A DNA stretch of 64,000 bases from Actinacidiphila paucisporea (GTDB taxonomy: Bacteria; Actinomycetota; Actinomycetes; Streptomycetales; Streptomycetaceae): NCBI RefSeq assembly GCF_900142575.1, contig NZ_FRBI01000002.1:186001-250000 (forward strand), in the 5' to 3' direction. Under the pieces are notes generated by a model. It did no database searches. It was not told the DNA's origin and saw only the letters and a program-made list of their open reading frames with translations. This document shows positions 43,450 to 54,041 of this stretch, piece after piece; the stretch's first letter is position 1; every line of letters begins with the position of its first letter. The translations under genes and the position numbers were made by a program.

Positions 43450-44484
43450 TCAGTGGCGGTCCTCGCCGGGACCCGGCTGCCGGACGACCCGGGACAGCTT
43501 CTCGGGGTTGGTGACCAGGTAGATGCCGGTGACCTGGTCACCCGGGGCGCTGAGGTCCATCACCAGTACGGCATAGGGCGAGTCGCCGGAGAAGACGACG
43601 GCGGACGGGTCGCCGTTGACGGGCCGGTAGCGTACGTCCAGCCCGTCCAGCCCGTCCAGCCCGTCCAGCCCGTCCAGCGGGTGCGACGCCGCGTAGCCGC
43701 TGAGGAACCTGGCGACCCGTTCGCGGCCGGTCACCGGCCGCAGCGCGGAGCGGACCCTGCCGCCGCCGTCGGTCCACATCGTCACGTCCGGCGCCAGCAG
43801 TTCCAGCAGCGCCGCCTGGTCGCCGGCCATCGCGGCGGCGATGAAACGCTCGGTCAACTGCTGCTGGGTCCGCGGGTCCGCCGCATAGTGCGGGCGCCGC
43901 GCCCGCACGTGCTCCCGCGCCCGGTGCGCGATCTGGCGGACGACGCCGGGGTGGCGGCCGAGGATTCCGCCGATCTCGGTGTGCGGATAGCCGAAGACCT
44001 CGTTCAGTACGAACACGGCCCGCTCCAGCGGCGGCAGCGTCTCCATCACCACCAGCAGTGCCGTCGAGCTGGATTCGGACGGCAGGCTCGGCCAGACGAC
44101 GCCGTCGGCGGCGACGATCTCCGCCGCCTGGGGCAGCGGGTCGGTGACCAGCGGCTCCGGCAGCCATGGGCCGACGTAGGCCGCGCGGCTGAGGCTGGTC
44201 TCGGACTGCCGGGCCAGCGCGCGTCCGACGGCGATCCGCAGCAGATACCCGCAAGGGTGACCGGCGTCCTGCCCGTCGCCGTCCTCGCTGTCGCCGCCGT
44301 CCCGGTCCGCCGCCTGTTGACGACGGCCGCCGCGTACCCAGGCCAGCCAGGTGTCCTGGAGGACGTCCTCGGTGTCCGAGACGCTGCCGGTCATGCTGTA
44401 GACCACGGAGAACAGCAGTTCACGGTGTCTCGCGAAAACCCGGGTGGCCGTGTCGTCGGGCAGCTCAGCGGGGTCGTCGGACAT
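43450..44484 (-). CDS. sigJ: ECF41-type RNA polymerase sigma factor (SigJ-like)
   Basis: A 344-residue ECF sigma factor with a C-terminal SnoaL-like domain, the ECF41 layout in which the tail regulates activity in place of an anti-sigma. Region 2 begins ATRVFARHRELLFSVVYSMTGSVSDTEDVLQDTWLAW. The group signature GPWLPEPLV links regions 2 and 4. Region 4 is LPPLERAVFVLNEVFGYPHTEIGGILGRHPGVVRQIAHRAREHVRARRPHY. The tail has DGGGRVRSALRP and NPEKLSRV. Two oddities: an acidic Asp/Gly-rich insert (about 55-76) between regions 2.3 and 2.4, and a tandem LDG repeat in the tail (see 43635-43679). ATG at 44484 with GGAGG 9 bases upstream. The usual ECF41 partner (carboxymuconolactone decarboxylase, oxidoreductase or epimerase) is missing here. 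Confidence 0.88.
   Translation of the reverse strand: MSDDPAELPDDTATRVFARHRELLFSVVYSMTGSVSDTEDVLQDTWLAWVRGGRRQQAADRDGGDSEDGDGQDAGHPCGYLLRIAVGRALARQSETSLSRAAYVGPWLPEPLVTDPLPQAAEIVAADGVVWPSLPSESSSTALLVVMETLPPLERAVFVLNEVFGYPHTEIGGILGRHPGVVRQIAHRAREHVRARRPHYAADPRTQQQLTERFIAAAMAGDQAALLELLAPDVTMWTDGGGRVRSALRPVTGRERVARFLSGYAASHPLDGLDGLDGLDGLDVRYRPVNGDPSAVVFSGDSPYAVLVMDLSAPGDQVTGIYLVTNPEKLSRVVRQPGPGEDRH
43635..43679 (-). repeat. in-frame 9-bp tandem repeat in sigJ
   Basis: Five tandem copies of CGTCCAGCC on the plus strand (the last ends CG) encode LDGLDGLDGLDGLD in the SnoaL-like tail of SigJ. The unit is a multiple of three, so copy number can change without frameshift. Confidence 0.9.
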
Positions 44485-44499
44485 GCGCGTGGCCTCCTC

Positions 44500-44517
44500 G
44501 TTGACGCAACTGTCAAC
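44500..44517. promoter_or_regulatory. GTTGAC dyad between marR and sigJ
   Basis: GTTGAC-GCAACT-GTCAAC, perfect 6-bp arms with 6-base spacer, 16-33 bp upstream of the sigJ ATG. TTGAC/GTCAA dyads are typical MarR sites, and the adjacent MarR gene lies just upstream on the same strand, so this is probably its operator on sigJ. Confidence 0.6.
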
Positions 44518-44574
44518 TGAGATGCGGGGCCACGGGGAAATGTGACATCAGCGCCGGCCGCCCGGCATGGTGCG

Positions 44575-45075
44575 TCAGGTGTCGGCCAGTTCGTCGGTGG
44601 CGATCCGTCCGGCGCGTGCCGTACGCAGCAGGAAGTCGGCGATCAGCACCAGTTCGTCGTCGTCGTACTCCGCGCAGATCCCGTCGACCGCGGTGTTCAG
44701 CCCGGACAGGAGATACGTGACCTCGGCCGCGCGCTCCTTGACGACCTGCACCAGCACGGCGCGCCGGTCGGTCGGATTGGGCGTGCGAATCACCCAGTTG
44801 CCGCGCTCCAGCCGGTCGAGCACGCCGGTCAGGGTGGCGGGGTGCATCCCGGCGCGCTTGGCGAGGGCCGTCGGCCCGATCGGGCCGTAGCGGCCGATCA
44901 GGTCCAGGCATTCGAGATCGGCGTCCCGCAGATCGAGCTGCATCCCGATCTGGTGGTTCAGCAGTGCCAACTGGACGCTCAGATCGCGTAGCCCGTCCCT
45001 GATCCTGTGGGTCAGCCGCCTGCGCCGCCGCGCCGCCGACGCGGCCGACGTGGCCCCGGGGAGTGTGGAATCCAT
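44575..45075 (-). CDS. MarR family transcriptional regulator
   Basis: A 166-residue winged-helix regulator: LSVQLALLNHQIGMQLDLRDADLECLDLIGRYGPIGPTALAKRAGMHPATLTGVLDRLERGNWVIRTPNPTDRRAVLVQVV, with the recognition helix HPATLTGVLDRL and wing NPTDRRAV. The C-terminal dimer helices follow. The ATG at 45075 is used; a TTG at 45081 has better spacing from GAGG and may be the true start. It is the first gene of a MarR-sigJ unit with a likely self/sigJ operator between them. The ligand is unknown (phenolics or oxidants are common for the family). Confidence 0.88.
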   Translation of the reverse strand: MDSTLPGATSAASAARRRRRLTHRIRDGLRDLSVQLALLNHQIGMQLDLRDADLECLDLIGRYGPIGPTALAKRAGMHPATLTGVLDRLERGNWVIRTPNPTDRRAVLVQVVKERAAEVTYLLSGLNTAVDGICAEYDDDELVLIADFLLRTARAGRIATDELADT

Positions 45076-45324
45076 ACGCAAACGATCCTCGCATCGATAG
45101 CACGCGGAGAGAGCAAACTACCCCATGGCCGCGACACGACTGCCGGGCGGCCGTCTCTGTTCAAGCCGCTTTACCTGCGGTCCGGCAGAGGTGACTACGG
45201 CGCACACCATCTCACAACCCCATAAGAGACTCGTACGACTTCCGCAAAACCTCGCCCCCCCTCGCCGACCAGTGTGGCGGGCGGGATGGGCGAGGCTGCG
45301 GGTGCGCTACAGGTATCCGGCTGG

Positions 45325-46518
45325 TCAACCGGCGGCGATGCCTTCGCCGCCGACCGCGCCAGGTACGGTGACCGATCCGGTCCGGGTGAGCGAGCCGTCG
45401 CGGCCGACACGGAATTCGTCCACGATTCCCTGGGCGCCGGTCTGTACGTAGACGTCGCGGCCGTCGGAGGAGGCGGCGGCGTCCACCGTGCCGTCGTGGG
45501 TCGGGGTGTTTCCGAGCGCGGTGAGCGGGCCGCGCGGCTCCACCTGGTAGCCGGACAGGGTGGCGCTTCCGGCGTTGGACGCATAGAGGTTGTCGCCGGT
45601 GGCGACTACCCAGCAGGTCGCCATCTGCCCCGTCGCCACCTGGCCGACCTGGTGCAGGGTGCCGTCGCGGCCGACGGTGAAGGTGGCCACCGCATTCGGC
45701 CCCGCCTCGGTGACCTGGAGCCGTCCCGCGCGGTCGAAGGTGAAGCCGAACGGCACCGCGTCGGGGGTCGAGGTGACCACCGGGTGGGCGGCGGGGGCGC
45801 CGGACGAGGTGAGCGGGAAGACGTCGATGCTGTTGGCCCCGGCCTTGGTGGTGACGATCAGCTTCGAGCCGTCCGGCGTGAAGCCGACCTGGCCGGGGGT
45901 GTGGGTGAATTCCGGCGAGGCGGCGGCCAGGTGGAGATCGCGGTGCCGGCCGGGTGCGGAAATCAGATGCCGGCCGTTCCACACGTAGCCCTGGACCGAG
46001 CCGCCGTCGCGGGCGTTCAGCACGTACACCTGGTCGTCGTGCGTGGTGACGCTGACCGGGAAGTCGCCGCCCGAGGGGAGCACCTGGAGGCGCTGCAGCC
46101 GGTCGCCGTGCACCGCGAAGACGGTGACGGTGTCGCTTCCTGCGTTCACCGCGTAGAGCAGCTGGTGCTCGCAGTCGTAGCTGAGCGAGCCCTGCGAGGC
46201 GAGGTGGTCCACGACCGAGCCGTCGAGGACGCCGCCCCGGCCGCCGGTGGGGTAGACCTCGTGGCGGCCGAGCGAACCGTCGGGATTGCGGTGGTAGGCC
46301 ACCACCGTGTTCGCGGTGGGGTTGTCGCTCTGGACGAAGACGGGGGCGCTGTCGCGATCGGTCGCCTGCCGCGGTGTGGCCGCGCCCGCCGCGGGGGCCG
46401 CGACGGCGGCGGCCGTGGCCACCGCGACGGCACCGACGGCGGCGGCGCGGGCTGCGCGGGCGGTACGGCCCGGGCGGGTGCTGCGGGTGCTGCGGGTGCT
46501 GCGGGTACTGGTGGGCAT
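45325..46518 (-). CDS. secreted seven-bladed beta-propeller protein (lactonase family)
   Basis: A 397-residue exported beta-propeller of the lactonase/6-phosphogluconolactonase-like family (PF10282 type). N-terminus: MPTSTRSTRSTRSTRPGRTARAARAAAVGAVAVATAAAVAAPAAGAAT, a Sec signal with an unusually long, repetitive basic n-region. The mature part shows propeller-blade repeats such as LLYAVNAGSDTVTVFAV, QVYVLNARDGGSVQGYVW, VGFTPDGSKLIVTTK and NLYASNAGSATLSGYQV. The secreted form is unlikely to act on intracellular phosphogluconolactone and may bind or hydrolyse an extracellular lactone; function unproven. ATG at 46518 with GAGGAG 7 bases upstream. Monocistronic. Confidence 0.85.
   Translation of the reverse strand: MPTSTRSTRSTRSTRPGRTARAARAAAVGAVAVATAAAVAAPAAGAATPRQATDRDSAPVFVQSDNPTANTVVAYHRNPDGSLGRHEVYPTGGRGGVLDGSVVDHLASQGSLSYDCEHQLLYAVNAGSDTVTVFAVHGDRLQRLQVLPSGGDFPVSVTTHDDQVYVLNARDGGSVQGYVWNGRHLISAPGRHRDLHLAAASPEFTHTPGQVGFTPDGSKLIVTTKAGANSIDVFPLTSSGAPAAHPVVTSTPDAVPFGFTFDRAGRLQVTEAGPNAVATFTVGRDGTLHQVGQVATGQMATCWVVATGDNLYASNAGSATLSGYQVEPRGPLTALGNTPTHDGTVDAAASSDGRDVYVQTGAQGIVDEFRVGRDGSLTRTGSVTVPGAVGGEGIAAG
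46476..46511 (-). repeat. 9-bp tandem repeat in the lactonase signal peptide
   Basis: GGGTGCTGC occurs three times in tandem (46476, 46485, 46494), plus a variant at 46503. On the minus strand it encodes repeated Ser-Thr-Arg in the n-region of the signal peptide. In frame, so length changes would be tolerated. Confidence 0.8.
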
Positions 46519-46900
46519 GCTGATCTCCTCTTGCAGGTCAGGAGGCTTCTCGGGGGCGTCCGGCATGCCGAGGAAGCCGTCAACTTGCCCATTGCACAAC
46601 GGAGTTGGCGGCGCAGAGAGGTGCAGCCGGACTGATCGTCACGCTAACTCGCGCATCATGCCATCACCGGTGCAAAACGGGCGTATCGCCTCACCGTCCC
46701 GGCTCCGTAAGAAATGCCGGGCGGGGTACGGGGAGGGCGCCGGTCGAGGGTGGGCGGTCCTTACACGGTCGCTACGCGGAGCCCGGTACGTTCCAGGTGA
46801 TCCGTCTTTTCAGCGATCCATCTCCTCGCCGTCCGCGGCGGGATGGTGCGTCCGGCAGGGCGGCGGTCGGTGCCCGGACGGGGCGTCGGCCGCGTGAGAG
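46519..46900. other. intergenic region, no gene seen
   Basis: Upstream DNA of the secreted beta-propeller gene and downstream DNA of the tRNA. A few short frames have no bias. No strong hairpin noticed. Confidence 0.4.
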
Positions 46901-46973
46901 TGCCCCCGGCAGGACTCGAACCTGCGGCCAAGCGCTTAGAAGGCGCCTGCTCTATCCGCTGAGCTACGGGGGC
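46901..46973 (-). tRNA. tRNA-Arg(UCU)
   Basis: A 73-nt cloverleaf on the minus strand starting GCCCCCG, with D arm GCTC/GAGC, anticodon stem GGCGC/GCGCT, loop CTTCTAA (anticodon UCU) and T arm GCAGG-TTCGAGT-CCTGC. The acceptor CGGGGGC pairs fully with the 5' end and the discriminator is A. CCA is not encoded. It reads AGA codons, which are rare in this G+C-rich genome. Such tRNA-Arg genes are frequent integration targets, but no integrase lies beside this one. Confidence 0.95.
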
Positions 46974-47416
46974 CGGACAATGGCCGCGGCTGTCTTCGCC
47001 CCTGGCTGGTTCCGTGACCTGTACCGAGGTCAAGGATAGGGCGCCGCGTCCGTGCTGCCGTCTGCTTCACCCGCGTGACGCGTTGTGGAGGTTCGGTGAA
47101 GTGGTCCGATAATCGCAGGCAGGCGCGGAAGTCGCATCGCTTTTGACGGGTCGCAACACTGCCGTTGTGCAGTCGTTATGCCGGTGGCTCGTTCTGGCCC
47201 CTGAGCACCATCCGACACTGCCGCGCAGCGGTTTCCCGGCCTTCCGCGGGCCTTCCCGTGACCTTTGCGCGACCATTGCGCAGCTCCTGTGCGGCGGTCG
47301 CGGCTCCGTCGCCGGGCCCCGACCGGCCGCCGCCGGTCGGGCGTTATCCGGGGTGAATGCGGCCAATTATCCGAAATGCGCTTCTTAAATGCTCCAATAT
47401 GGGGCATTCTGCCGAC
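46974..47416. other. intergenic region upstream of dynA
   Basis: No gene is supported. The last 80 bp (47340-47416) are A+T rich for this genome. They include CAATAT (47395-47400), a good -10 placed just before the GTG at 47417, and hence the likely dynA promoter. The rest has short weak dyads (for example ACTGC..GCAGT near 47158-47173). Confidence 0.45.
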
Positions 47417-49039
47417 GTGGCGATCTTGGACGTACGGCCAGAGCTGATCGACGCGTTGTCCGCGCTGCGTGACCGCGTCGAGGCCGCCTGCTTCCCCTTC
47501 CCGCTGCCCGGAGCCGCCCGGGCCCGCCGCACCCGCCAGGAACTGCTGACCCAGCTGGACGACTACCTCGTACCCCGGCTGACCGCCCCCGAGGCGCCGC
47601 TGCTCGCGGTGGTCGGCGGATCGACGGGAGCGGGCAAGTCGACGCTTGTCAACTCACTTATCAGCCGTCGTGTCAGCGAATCCGGTGTCCTGCGGCCCAC
47701 CACCCGCACTCCGGTGCTGGTCTGCCACCCCGAGGACCGCGCCTGGTTCGCCGACCCGCGGGTACTGCCCGGTCTGACCCGCGCCTGGGCCGTACGCCAG
47801 CGCAGGGGCGACGACGACGTCCCCGACCGCCACGAGCCCGCCCGGCCCGAACTCCGGCTGGAGTGCGACGACTCCCTGCCGCGCGGCCTCGCCCTCCTCG
47901 ACGCCCCCGACATCGACTCCCTCGTCACCCGCAACCGCGAACTCGCCGCCGAACTGATCTGCGCGGCCGACATCTGGATCCTGGTCACCACCGCCTCCCG
48001 CTACGCCGACGCCCTGCCCTGGCACCTGCTGCGGACCGCCAAGGAATACGACGTCACCCTCGCCACCGTCCTGGACCGCGTCCCGCACCAGATCGCCGAC
48101 GACGTCAGCAGGCACTACGCCGCCCTGCTGACCAAGGCGGGCCTGGGGGACGTGCCCCGCTTCACCGTCCCCGAACTGCCCGAGTCCGCCGGCGGCGGGG
48201 GCCTGCTGCCGCAGACCACCGTCGCAGGGCTGCGCGAGTGGCTCACGCACTGCGCGCAGGACCCCGCCGCCCGCCAGCACGCCGCCCGCCGCACGGCCGC
48301 GGGCGTCCTGGACTCGCTGGGCAGCCGGCTGCCCGCCCTCGCCGCCGCCTCCGCCGCCCAGCACGCCGCGGCCCTGCGCCTGGCCCGCGCCGCGGAGGAC
48401 GCCTACGAGCTGGCCGCCGAGCACATCGACGCGGCCGTCCGCGCCGGCGCACCCCTCGCCGGTGAGGCGCTGGCCCAGTGGCGGGGCTACCCCGCATGCG
48501 GCCCCGACACCCTCCAGCACGCGCTGGCCGAGGAACTGGCCGCGCTGCTGCGCACCGAGACCGACGCGGCCGACGAGCGGATCGCCGACAGCTGGCAGCG
48601 CGACCCGGCGGGCGAGGCGCTCCTCGACGACGGCCTGTCCCGCCCCGACCGCGACCGCGTGGCCGTGGCCGCCCGGATCGACAAGGGCGTACGCCGCTGG
48701 CGCCGTACCCTGGCCGATCTCACCCACGCCCAGCTGCGGGCGGCCCACGACACCGAACGCCCCGCCGCCGACCCCGAGGACGTAGCCGCCCTGCTGGCCA
48801 CCGCGCTGCTCGGCGGCCGGCGCGGGCGCACCGCGGGGGAGCGGTTGGCCGAGACCGTCGGCGCGCAGGCGGCCCTGCGGATGCGCGACGCGGCGCGCGA
48901 CCGGCTCGCCGACGCCGTCGCCGGGCTGCTCGACGGCGAACGCGACCGCAGGCTCGCCCCGGTCGACGCCCTCGACGTCACGGCAGGGCAGCAGTCCTCG
49001 CTGATCTCCGCGCTGTCCCTACTGCAGAAGGAACGGTGA
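47417..49039 (+). CDS. dynA: dynamin-like GTPase, first of the pair (DynA)
   Basis: A 540-residue soluble dynamin-like GTPase. G1 loop [15 protein letters not shown] (near 77-91), Thr of switch I in [10 protein letters not shown], and G3 DAPDIDS. The G4 position is VLDRVP instead of NKxD, a feature of this family. Helical stretches after about residue 290 are the stalk-like region. There is no transmembrane segment. Two dynamin-like proteins of S. venezuelae, DynA and DynB, stabilise FtsZ rings during sporulation septation; this gene has the expected length, topology and operon partner. The GTG at 47417 ([10 protein letters not shown]) is favoured over an ATG at 47399 because that ATG overlaps a possible -10. 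The stop overlaps the next start (GTGA). Confidence 0.82.
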   Translation: MAILDVRPELIDALSALRDRVEAACFPFPLPGAARARRTRQELLTQLDDYLVPRLTAPEAPLLAVVGGSTGAGKSTLVNSLISRRVSESGVLRPTTRTPVLVCHPEDRAWFADPRVLPGLTRAWAVRQRRGDDDVPDRHEPARPELRLECDDSLPRGLALLDAPDIDSLVTRNRELAAELICAADIWILVTTASRYADALPWHLLRTAKEYDVTLATVLDRVPHQIADDVSRHYAALLTKAGLGDVPRFTVPELPESAGGGGLLPQTTVAGLREWLTHCAQDPAARQHAARRTAAGVLDSLGSRLPALAAASAAQHAAALRLARAAEDAYELAAEHIDAAVRAGAPLAGEALAQWRGYPACGPDTLQHALAEELAALLRTETDAADERIADSWQRDPAGEALLDDGLSRPDRDRVAVAARIDKGVRRWRRTLADLTHAQLRAAHDTERPAADPEDVAALLATALLGGRRGRTAGERLAETVGAQAALRMRDAARDRLADAVAGLLDGERDRRLAPVDALDVTAGQQSSLISALSLLQKER

Positions 49040-51126
49040 CCCCGGTGCGCTCGACCACCGCCGACCCGTCGGCCACGACCCAGCGGGCGGGAGGCGGCCG
49101 CCACGCCACCGCCTCCACCGGATCGGCCCCCGCACCCGCCTCCGGGGGCGGCTCAGGAGCCGCCGGACAGGCGGGAGCCGCCGCGGCCGATCCGCTGAGC
49201 GCGCGGGTGGACGCGCTCGGCGAGCTGCTCGGCCTGTCCAGGACCCGGATCAGCCCCGACGCCCTCGCCGAGACCGGTCAGCTGCTCGAACGCCTCGGCG
49301 AGCGGCGGCGGCTCTCCCTCGACCACACTGTGGTGGCCCTGGCCGGCGCCACCGGCAGCGGCAAGTCGGCGCTCTTCAACGCCCTGGCCGGACTTCAGCT
49401 GTCCGACACCGGGACGCGCCGCCCCACGACGGCCCGCCCCATCGCCTGCGCCTGGCACCCCGACGGGGCCGCCGGGCTGCTGGACCGCCTCGGCATCGCC
49501 TCGCAGGACCGCTACGCCCGGCGGAGCGCGCGGATCCCCGCTCCGGCCGACGGCGCGGGACGCCTGGACACCGGCGCGGGGGCCGTGGACCCCGGCACCG
49601 GGGTGCTCCGCGACGCCCGCGCCGGCGGGGCCCCCGGTGAGGGCGGCGTTCCGGACCTCGCGGGCGACGCGGATCCGCGGGACACGGCAGCCGTGGCCGG
49701 TGGGTTCGGCGGGGCCGCCGGAATCCCGGTCGATGACGACGGCTGTCCGGCTGGTTCACGGCTTGACGATTTCGGCGGTGACTGCTGCCAAGGGCCCCCG
49801 GCCGACGGGGCGAGCCTGGACGGGCTCGTCCTGATCGACCTGCCCGACCACGACTCCGCCGCCCCCGGGCACCGCGCGCAGGTGGACCGGCTGCTGGAAC
49901 TGGTGGATGTCGTCGTCTGGGTGCTCGACCCCGAGAAATACGCCGACGCGGCCTTGCACGAACGCTATCTGCGCCCCCTTTCCGGGCATGCCGATGTGAC
50001 GGTGCTGGTGCTCAACCAGGTCGACCGGCTGCCGGGGGACTCGGCGGACCTGGTGCTCGACGACCTGCGCAGGCTGCTGGACGAGGACGGTCTCGCGGTG
50101 GGTGAGCACGGCGACGACGGCGCGGTGGTGCTGGCCGCCTCGGCGCTCACCGGGCACGGCGTGTCCGATCTGCGCGGTGTGCTGGCCCAGATCGTCGCCG
50201 AACGCACCGCGGCCGGCCGCCGGCTGGCTGCCGACATGGACCGCACGGCGAGCCGGCTGCACCCGCTCTACGTGGGAGAGGGTGGCGCCGGGCTCACCGA
50301 TCCGGCGCGGGAGGAATTCATCGACCGGCTGGCGGACGCGGTGGGAGCGGCCGGAGCGGGTCAGTCGGCGGAACGGGACTGGGCGGGCGCCGCCCGGGTG
50401 GCGTGCGGCACACCGTGGGGGCGGCTGAGGGGAGAACGGACCGCCGCGGGCGCCGGTTCCCCCGGACCACGGGAGACGCCGACTTCACCCGTACGGCGGA
50501 ACGGCCCGGGAGGTACCGGCGGCTCCATCGGGCCCGTGGCGTCCCGGCCGCTGGTCGGGGAGGCGGTACGCGGCCTGGCCGCCGACGCCGCCCGCGGCCT
50601 GCCTGCGCCCTGGGCGCAGGCGGTGCGTGACGCGGCCCGGCGCGGCGGTGAGGGCCTGCCTGCGGCGCTGGACGGGGCCGCCGCGCGGGCCGTCCCCGGG
50701 CCGCCCGAGCGGCCCGGCTGGTGGTCGGCCGCCCACCTGGTGCAGTGGCTGCTGATGGCGCTGGCGGTCGCGGGCGCCGTGTGCCTGAGCGCGATCGCGT
50801 TCGGTTCGATCCAGCTCAGCTGGTGGGTGCCGGTCGCGATGGCCGCCGCCGGCGGGCTCGGCGGACCGCTGGTCTCCGCGGGCTGCCGGTTCGCCGCCCG
50901 CGGGCCGGCCCGCCGGTACGGCCAGACCGCCGAGCGCCGGCTGCGGGACGCCGCCGCCGACTGCGGCAGGGCCAGGGTGCTCGAACCGGTCGCGGCCGAG
51001 CTGATGCGCTACCGCGAGGTGCGCGAGCAGTTCGCAGTGGTGGCGGGTACTTCCTCTACTTCCTCGCGCGCGCCGTACGCGCGTGATTCCCACCCGATGT
51101 ATTCCCATTCGCACTCGTACGAGTGA
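49036..51126 (+). CDS. dynB: membrane-anchored dynamin-like GTPase, second of the pair (DynB)
   Basis: A 696-residue GTPase. G1 [15 protein letters not shown] (about 103-117), G3 DLPDHDS (about 268-274) and canonical G4 NQVD. Two membrane helices lie near 568-590 and 596-618, followed by a cytoplasmic coiled tail ending in a His/Ser-rich sequence. Two features are odd: an Ala/Gly/Ser-rich N-terminal tail (about 1-52) and a low-complexity Gly/Asp/Ala-rich insert of about 90 residues between switch I and G3 (about 168-260). The GTG at 49036 overlaps dynA's stop. The DynA (soluble) plus DynB (two TM) arrangement matches the sporulation pair of S. venezuelae, predicting septal localisation. Confidence 0.82.
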   Translation: MTPVRSTTADPSATTQRAGGGRHATASTGSAPAPASGGGSGAAGQAGAAAADPLSARVDALGELLGLSRTRISPDALAETGQLLERLGERRRLSLDHTVVALAGATGSGKSALFNALAGLQLSDTGTRRPTTARPIACAWHPDGAAGLLDRLGIASQDRYARRSARIPAPADGAGRLDTGAGAVDPGTGVLRDARAGGAPGEGGVPDLAGDADPRDTAAVAGGFGGAAGIPVDDDGCPAGSRLDDFGGDCCQGPPADGASLDGLVLIDLPDHDSAAPGHRAQVDRLLELVDVVVWVLDPEKYADAALHERYLRPLSGHADVTVLVLNQVDRLPGDSADLVLDDLRRLLDEDGLAVGEHGDDGAVVLAASALTGHGVSDLRGVLAQIVAERTAAGRRLAADMDRTASRLHPLYVGEGGAGLTDPAREEFIDRLADAVGAAGAGQSAERDWAGAARVACGTPWGRLRGERTAAGAGSPGPRETPTSPVRRNGPGGTGGSIGPVASRPLVGEAVRGLAADAARGLPAPWAQAVRDAARRGGEGLPAALDGAAARAVPGPPERPGWWSAAHLVQWLLMALAVAGAVCLSAIAFGSIQLSWWVPVAMAAAGGLGGPLVSAGCRFAARGPARRYGQTAERRLRDAAADCGRARVLEPVAAELMRYREVREQFAVVAGTSSTSSRAPYARDSHPMYSHSHSYE

Positions 51127-51130
51127 CGAC

Positions 51131-51156
51131 TTATCCACAGTCACGAGTTATCCACA
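51131..51156 (+). other. two DnaA boxes upstream of ssbB
   Basis: TTATCCACA occurs twice in the same orientation, at 51131-51139 and 51148-51156 (17 bp apart). These are perfect E. coli-type DnaA boxes and near the streptomycete TTGTCCACA form. They lie between dynB and ssbB, about 100 bp before the ssbB ATG, so DnaA may influence ssbB expression. Confidence 0.55.
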
Positions 51157-51251
51157 GATTCGTGATGGTCTTTCCTTGACCGTCCTGATTTGGGGGACGA
51201 TGTCCTCAGAGCGTCCCACCGCGGGACGACGCGGAAAGCGAGGACCGTGCG

Positions 51252-51674
51252 ATGAACGAGACCCTGGTGACCGTCGTGGGAAATGTGGCGACGGAGCCCG
51301 AGATGTACACCACCGCCACCGGTGTGGGGGTCACCCGCTTCCGGCTGGCGACCACCGCGCGTCGCTGGGACTCCGAACGCGGGGCGTGGACGGACGGAGC
51401 GACCAGCTTCTACACGGTGTGTGCCTGGCGCACGCTCGCGGGCCACATCAAGGACTCGGTGGGACTGGGGGAACCACTCGTGGTCCAGGGGCGGTTGAAG
51501 ATCCGTGAGGACGAGCGCGACGGGCGGCGGTATACGGCGGCGGAGATCGAGGCGGTGGCCGTCGGGCACGACCTGGCCCGCGGCGTCGCGCGGTTCAGCC
51601 GGAAGTCCGCACCAGCCGCGAATGTGCCCGAACCGGCGGCTCCGCCGCCGGCCGCAGCGGTGGCCGTGCCCTGA
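51252..51674 (+). CDS. ssbB: single-stranded DNA-binding protein, SsbB-like
   Basis: A 140-residue Ssb with one OB fold: MNETLVTVVGNVATEPEMYTTATGVGVTRFRLATTARRWDSERGAWTDGATSFYTVCAWRTLAGHIKDSVGLGEPLVVQGRLKI. The aromatic DNA-contacting residues (Trp, Phe, Tyr) are present. The C-terminus is short and Ala/Pro-rich and lacks the acidic DDDIPF-type tip of the main replicative Ssb. This is the mark of the paralogue SsbB, which functions in chromosome segregation during sporulation in S. coelicolor. ATG at 51252 with GAGGA about 12 bases upstream. It follows the dynAB pair in the same direction, and both are linked to sporulation. Confidence 0.88.
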   Translation: MNETLVTVVGNVATEPEMYTTATGVGVTRFRLATTARRWDSERGAWTDGATSFYTVCAWRTLAGHIKDSVGLGEPLVVQGRLKIREDERDGRRYTAAEIEAVAVGHDLARGVARFSRKSAPAANVPEPAAPPPAAAVAVP

Positions 51675-51951
51675 CGCTCCCGCGTGGACTTTCGGCTCCG
51701 CGCCCGGGCGGCGCCGCCTGGAAGAGCGGGAAGCCGGCTGACGATCGAGGAGGGTGCATACGGGGAGCGCGTCCGCGGCCCGTCCGACGGGCTGCACGGC
51801 CTGCCCGAGCAGGGCAGCGTGGCCGCCGCCCCGGGCGGGGTCGGAGGTACTCATTCGCCCGCAGGGGTGGACGTACGGCAAGATGGGGTGTATCTGCCCT
51901 CACGCGGCGGAGCCGCACATTGGCCCTTCTCGATCTGCCGGACGGTTTCTC

Positions 51952-53615
<1,664 letters not shown>

Positions 53616-53616
<1 letters not shown>

Positions 53617-54041
53617 TGGCACGCCACATCTTCCGCTGCCCGCTGCGCTGGGCGGACATGGACGCCTTCGGGCACGTCAACAACGTGGTCTTCCTGCGGT
53701 ATCTGGAGGAGGCCAGGATCGACTTCATGTTCCGCCTGGCGCCGGGCGAGGGAAGCGCGTCCTTCACCGGCGGTTCCGTCGTGGCACGGCACGAGATCGA
53801 CTACCTGCGCCCGCTGGTGCACCGGCACGAGCCGGTGGACATCGAGACGTGGGTGACCGACATCTCGGCGGCGTCGATGACGGTCCGCTACGAGGTGAAG
53901 GACGAGGCGACGGTCTACGCGCGGGCCTCGACCGTCGTGGTGCCGTACAACCTGGCCCTGGCCCGGCCGCGGCGGATCACCTCCGAGGAGCGGGCCTTCC
54001 TGGAGAAGTACCGCGACGATGACGGGGCCGTCGTCGTATGA
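53616..54041 (+). CDS. acyl-CoA thioesterase, 4-hydroxybenzoyl-CoA thioesterase family
   Basis: A 141-residue hotdog-fold thioesterase. The N-terminal motif RWADMDAFGHVNNVVFLRYLEEARIDFMF has the Asp of the DxDxFGHVNN signature. A basic/aromatic hairpin (VVARHEIDYLRPLVHRHEPV) lines the active site. It probably hydrolyses a short acyl- or aryl-CoA. The ATG at 53616 shares its A with the EttA stop (TGATG), and its end overlaps the next start (ATGA), so three genes are coupled. No substrate is suggested by context. Confidence 0.88.

Noticed and set aside
46901..46973. tRNA-Arg as an integration site
   Set aside because: No integrase, no repeat of the tRNA 3' end and no change in gene style on either side were seen.
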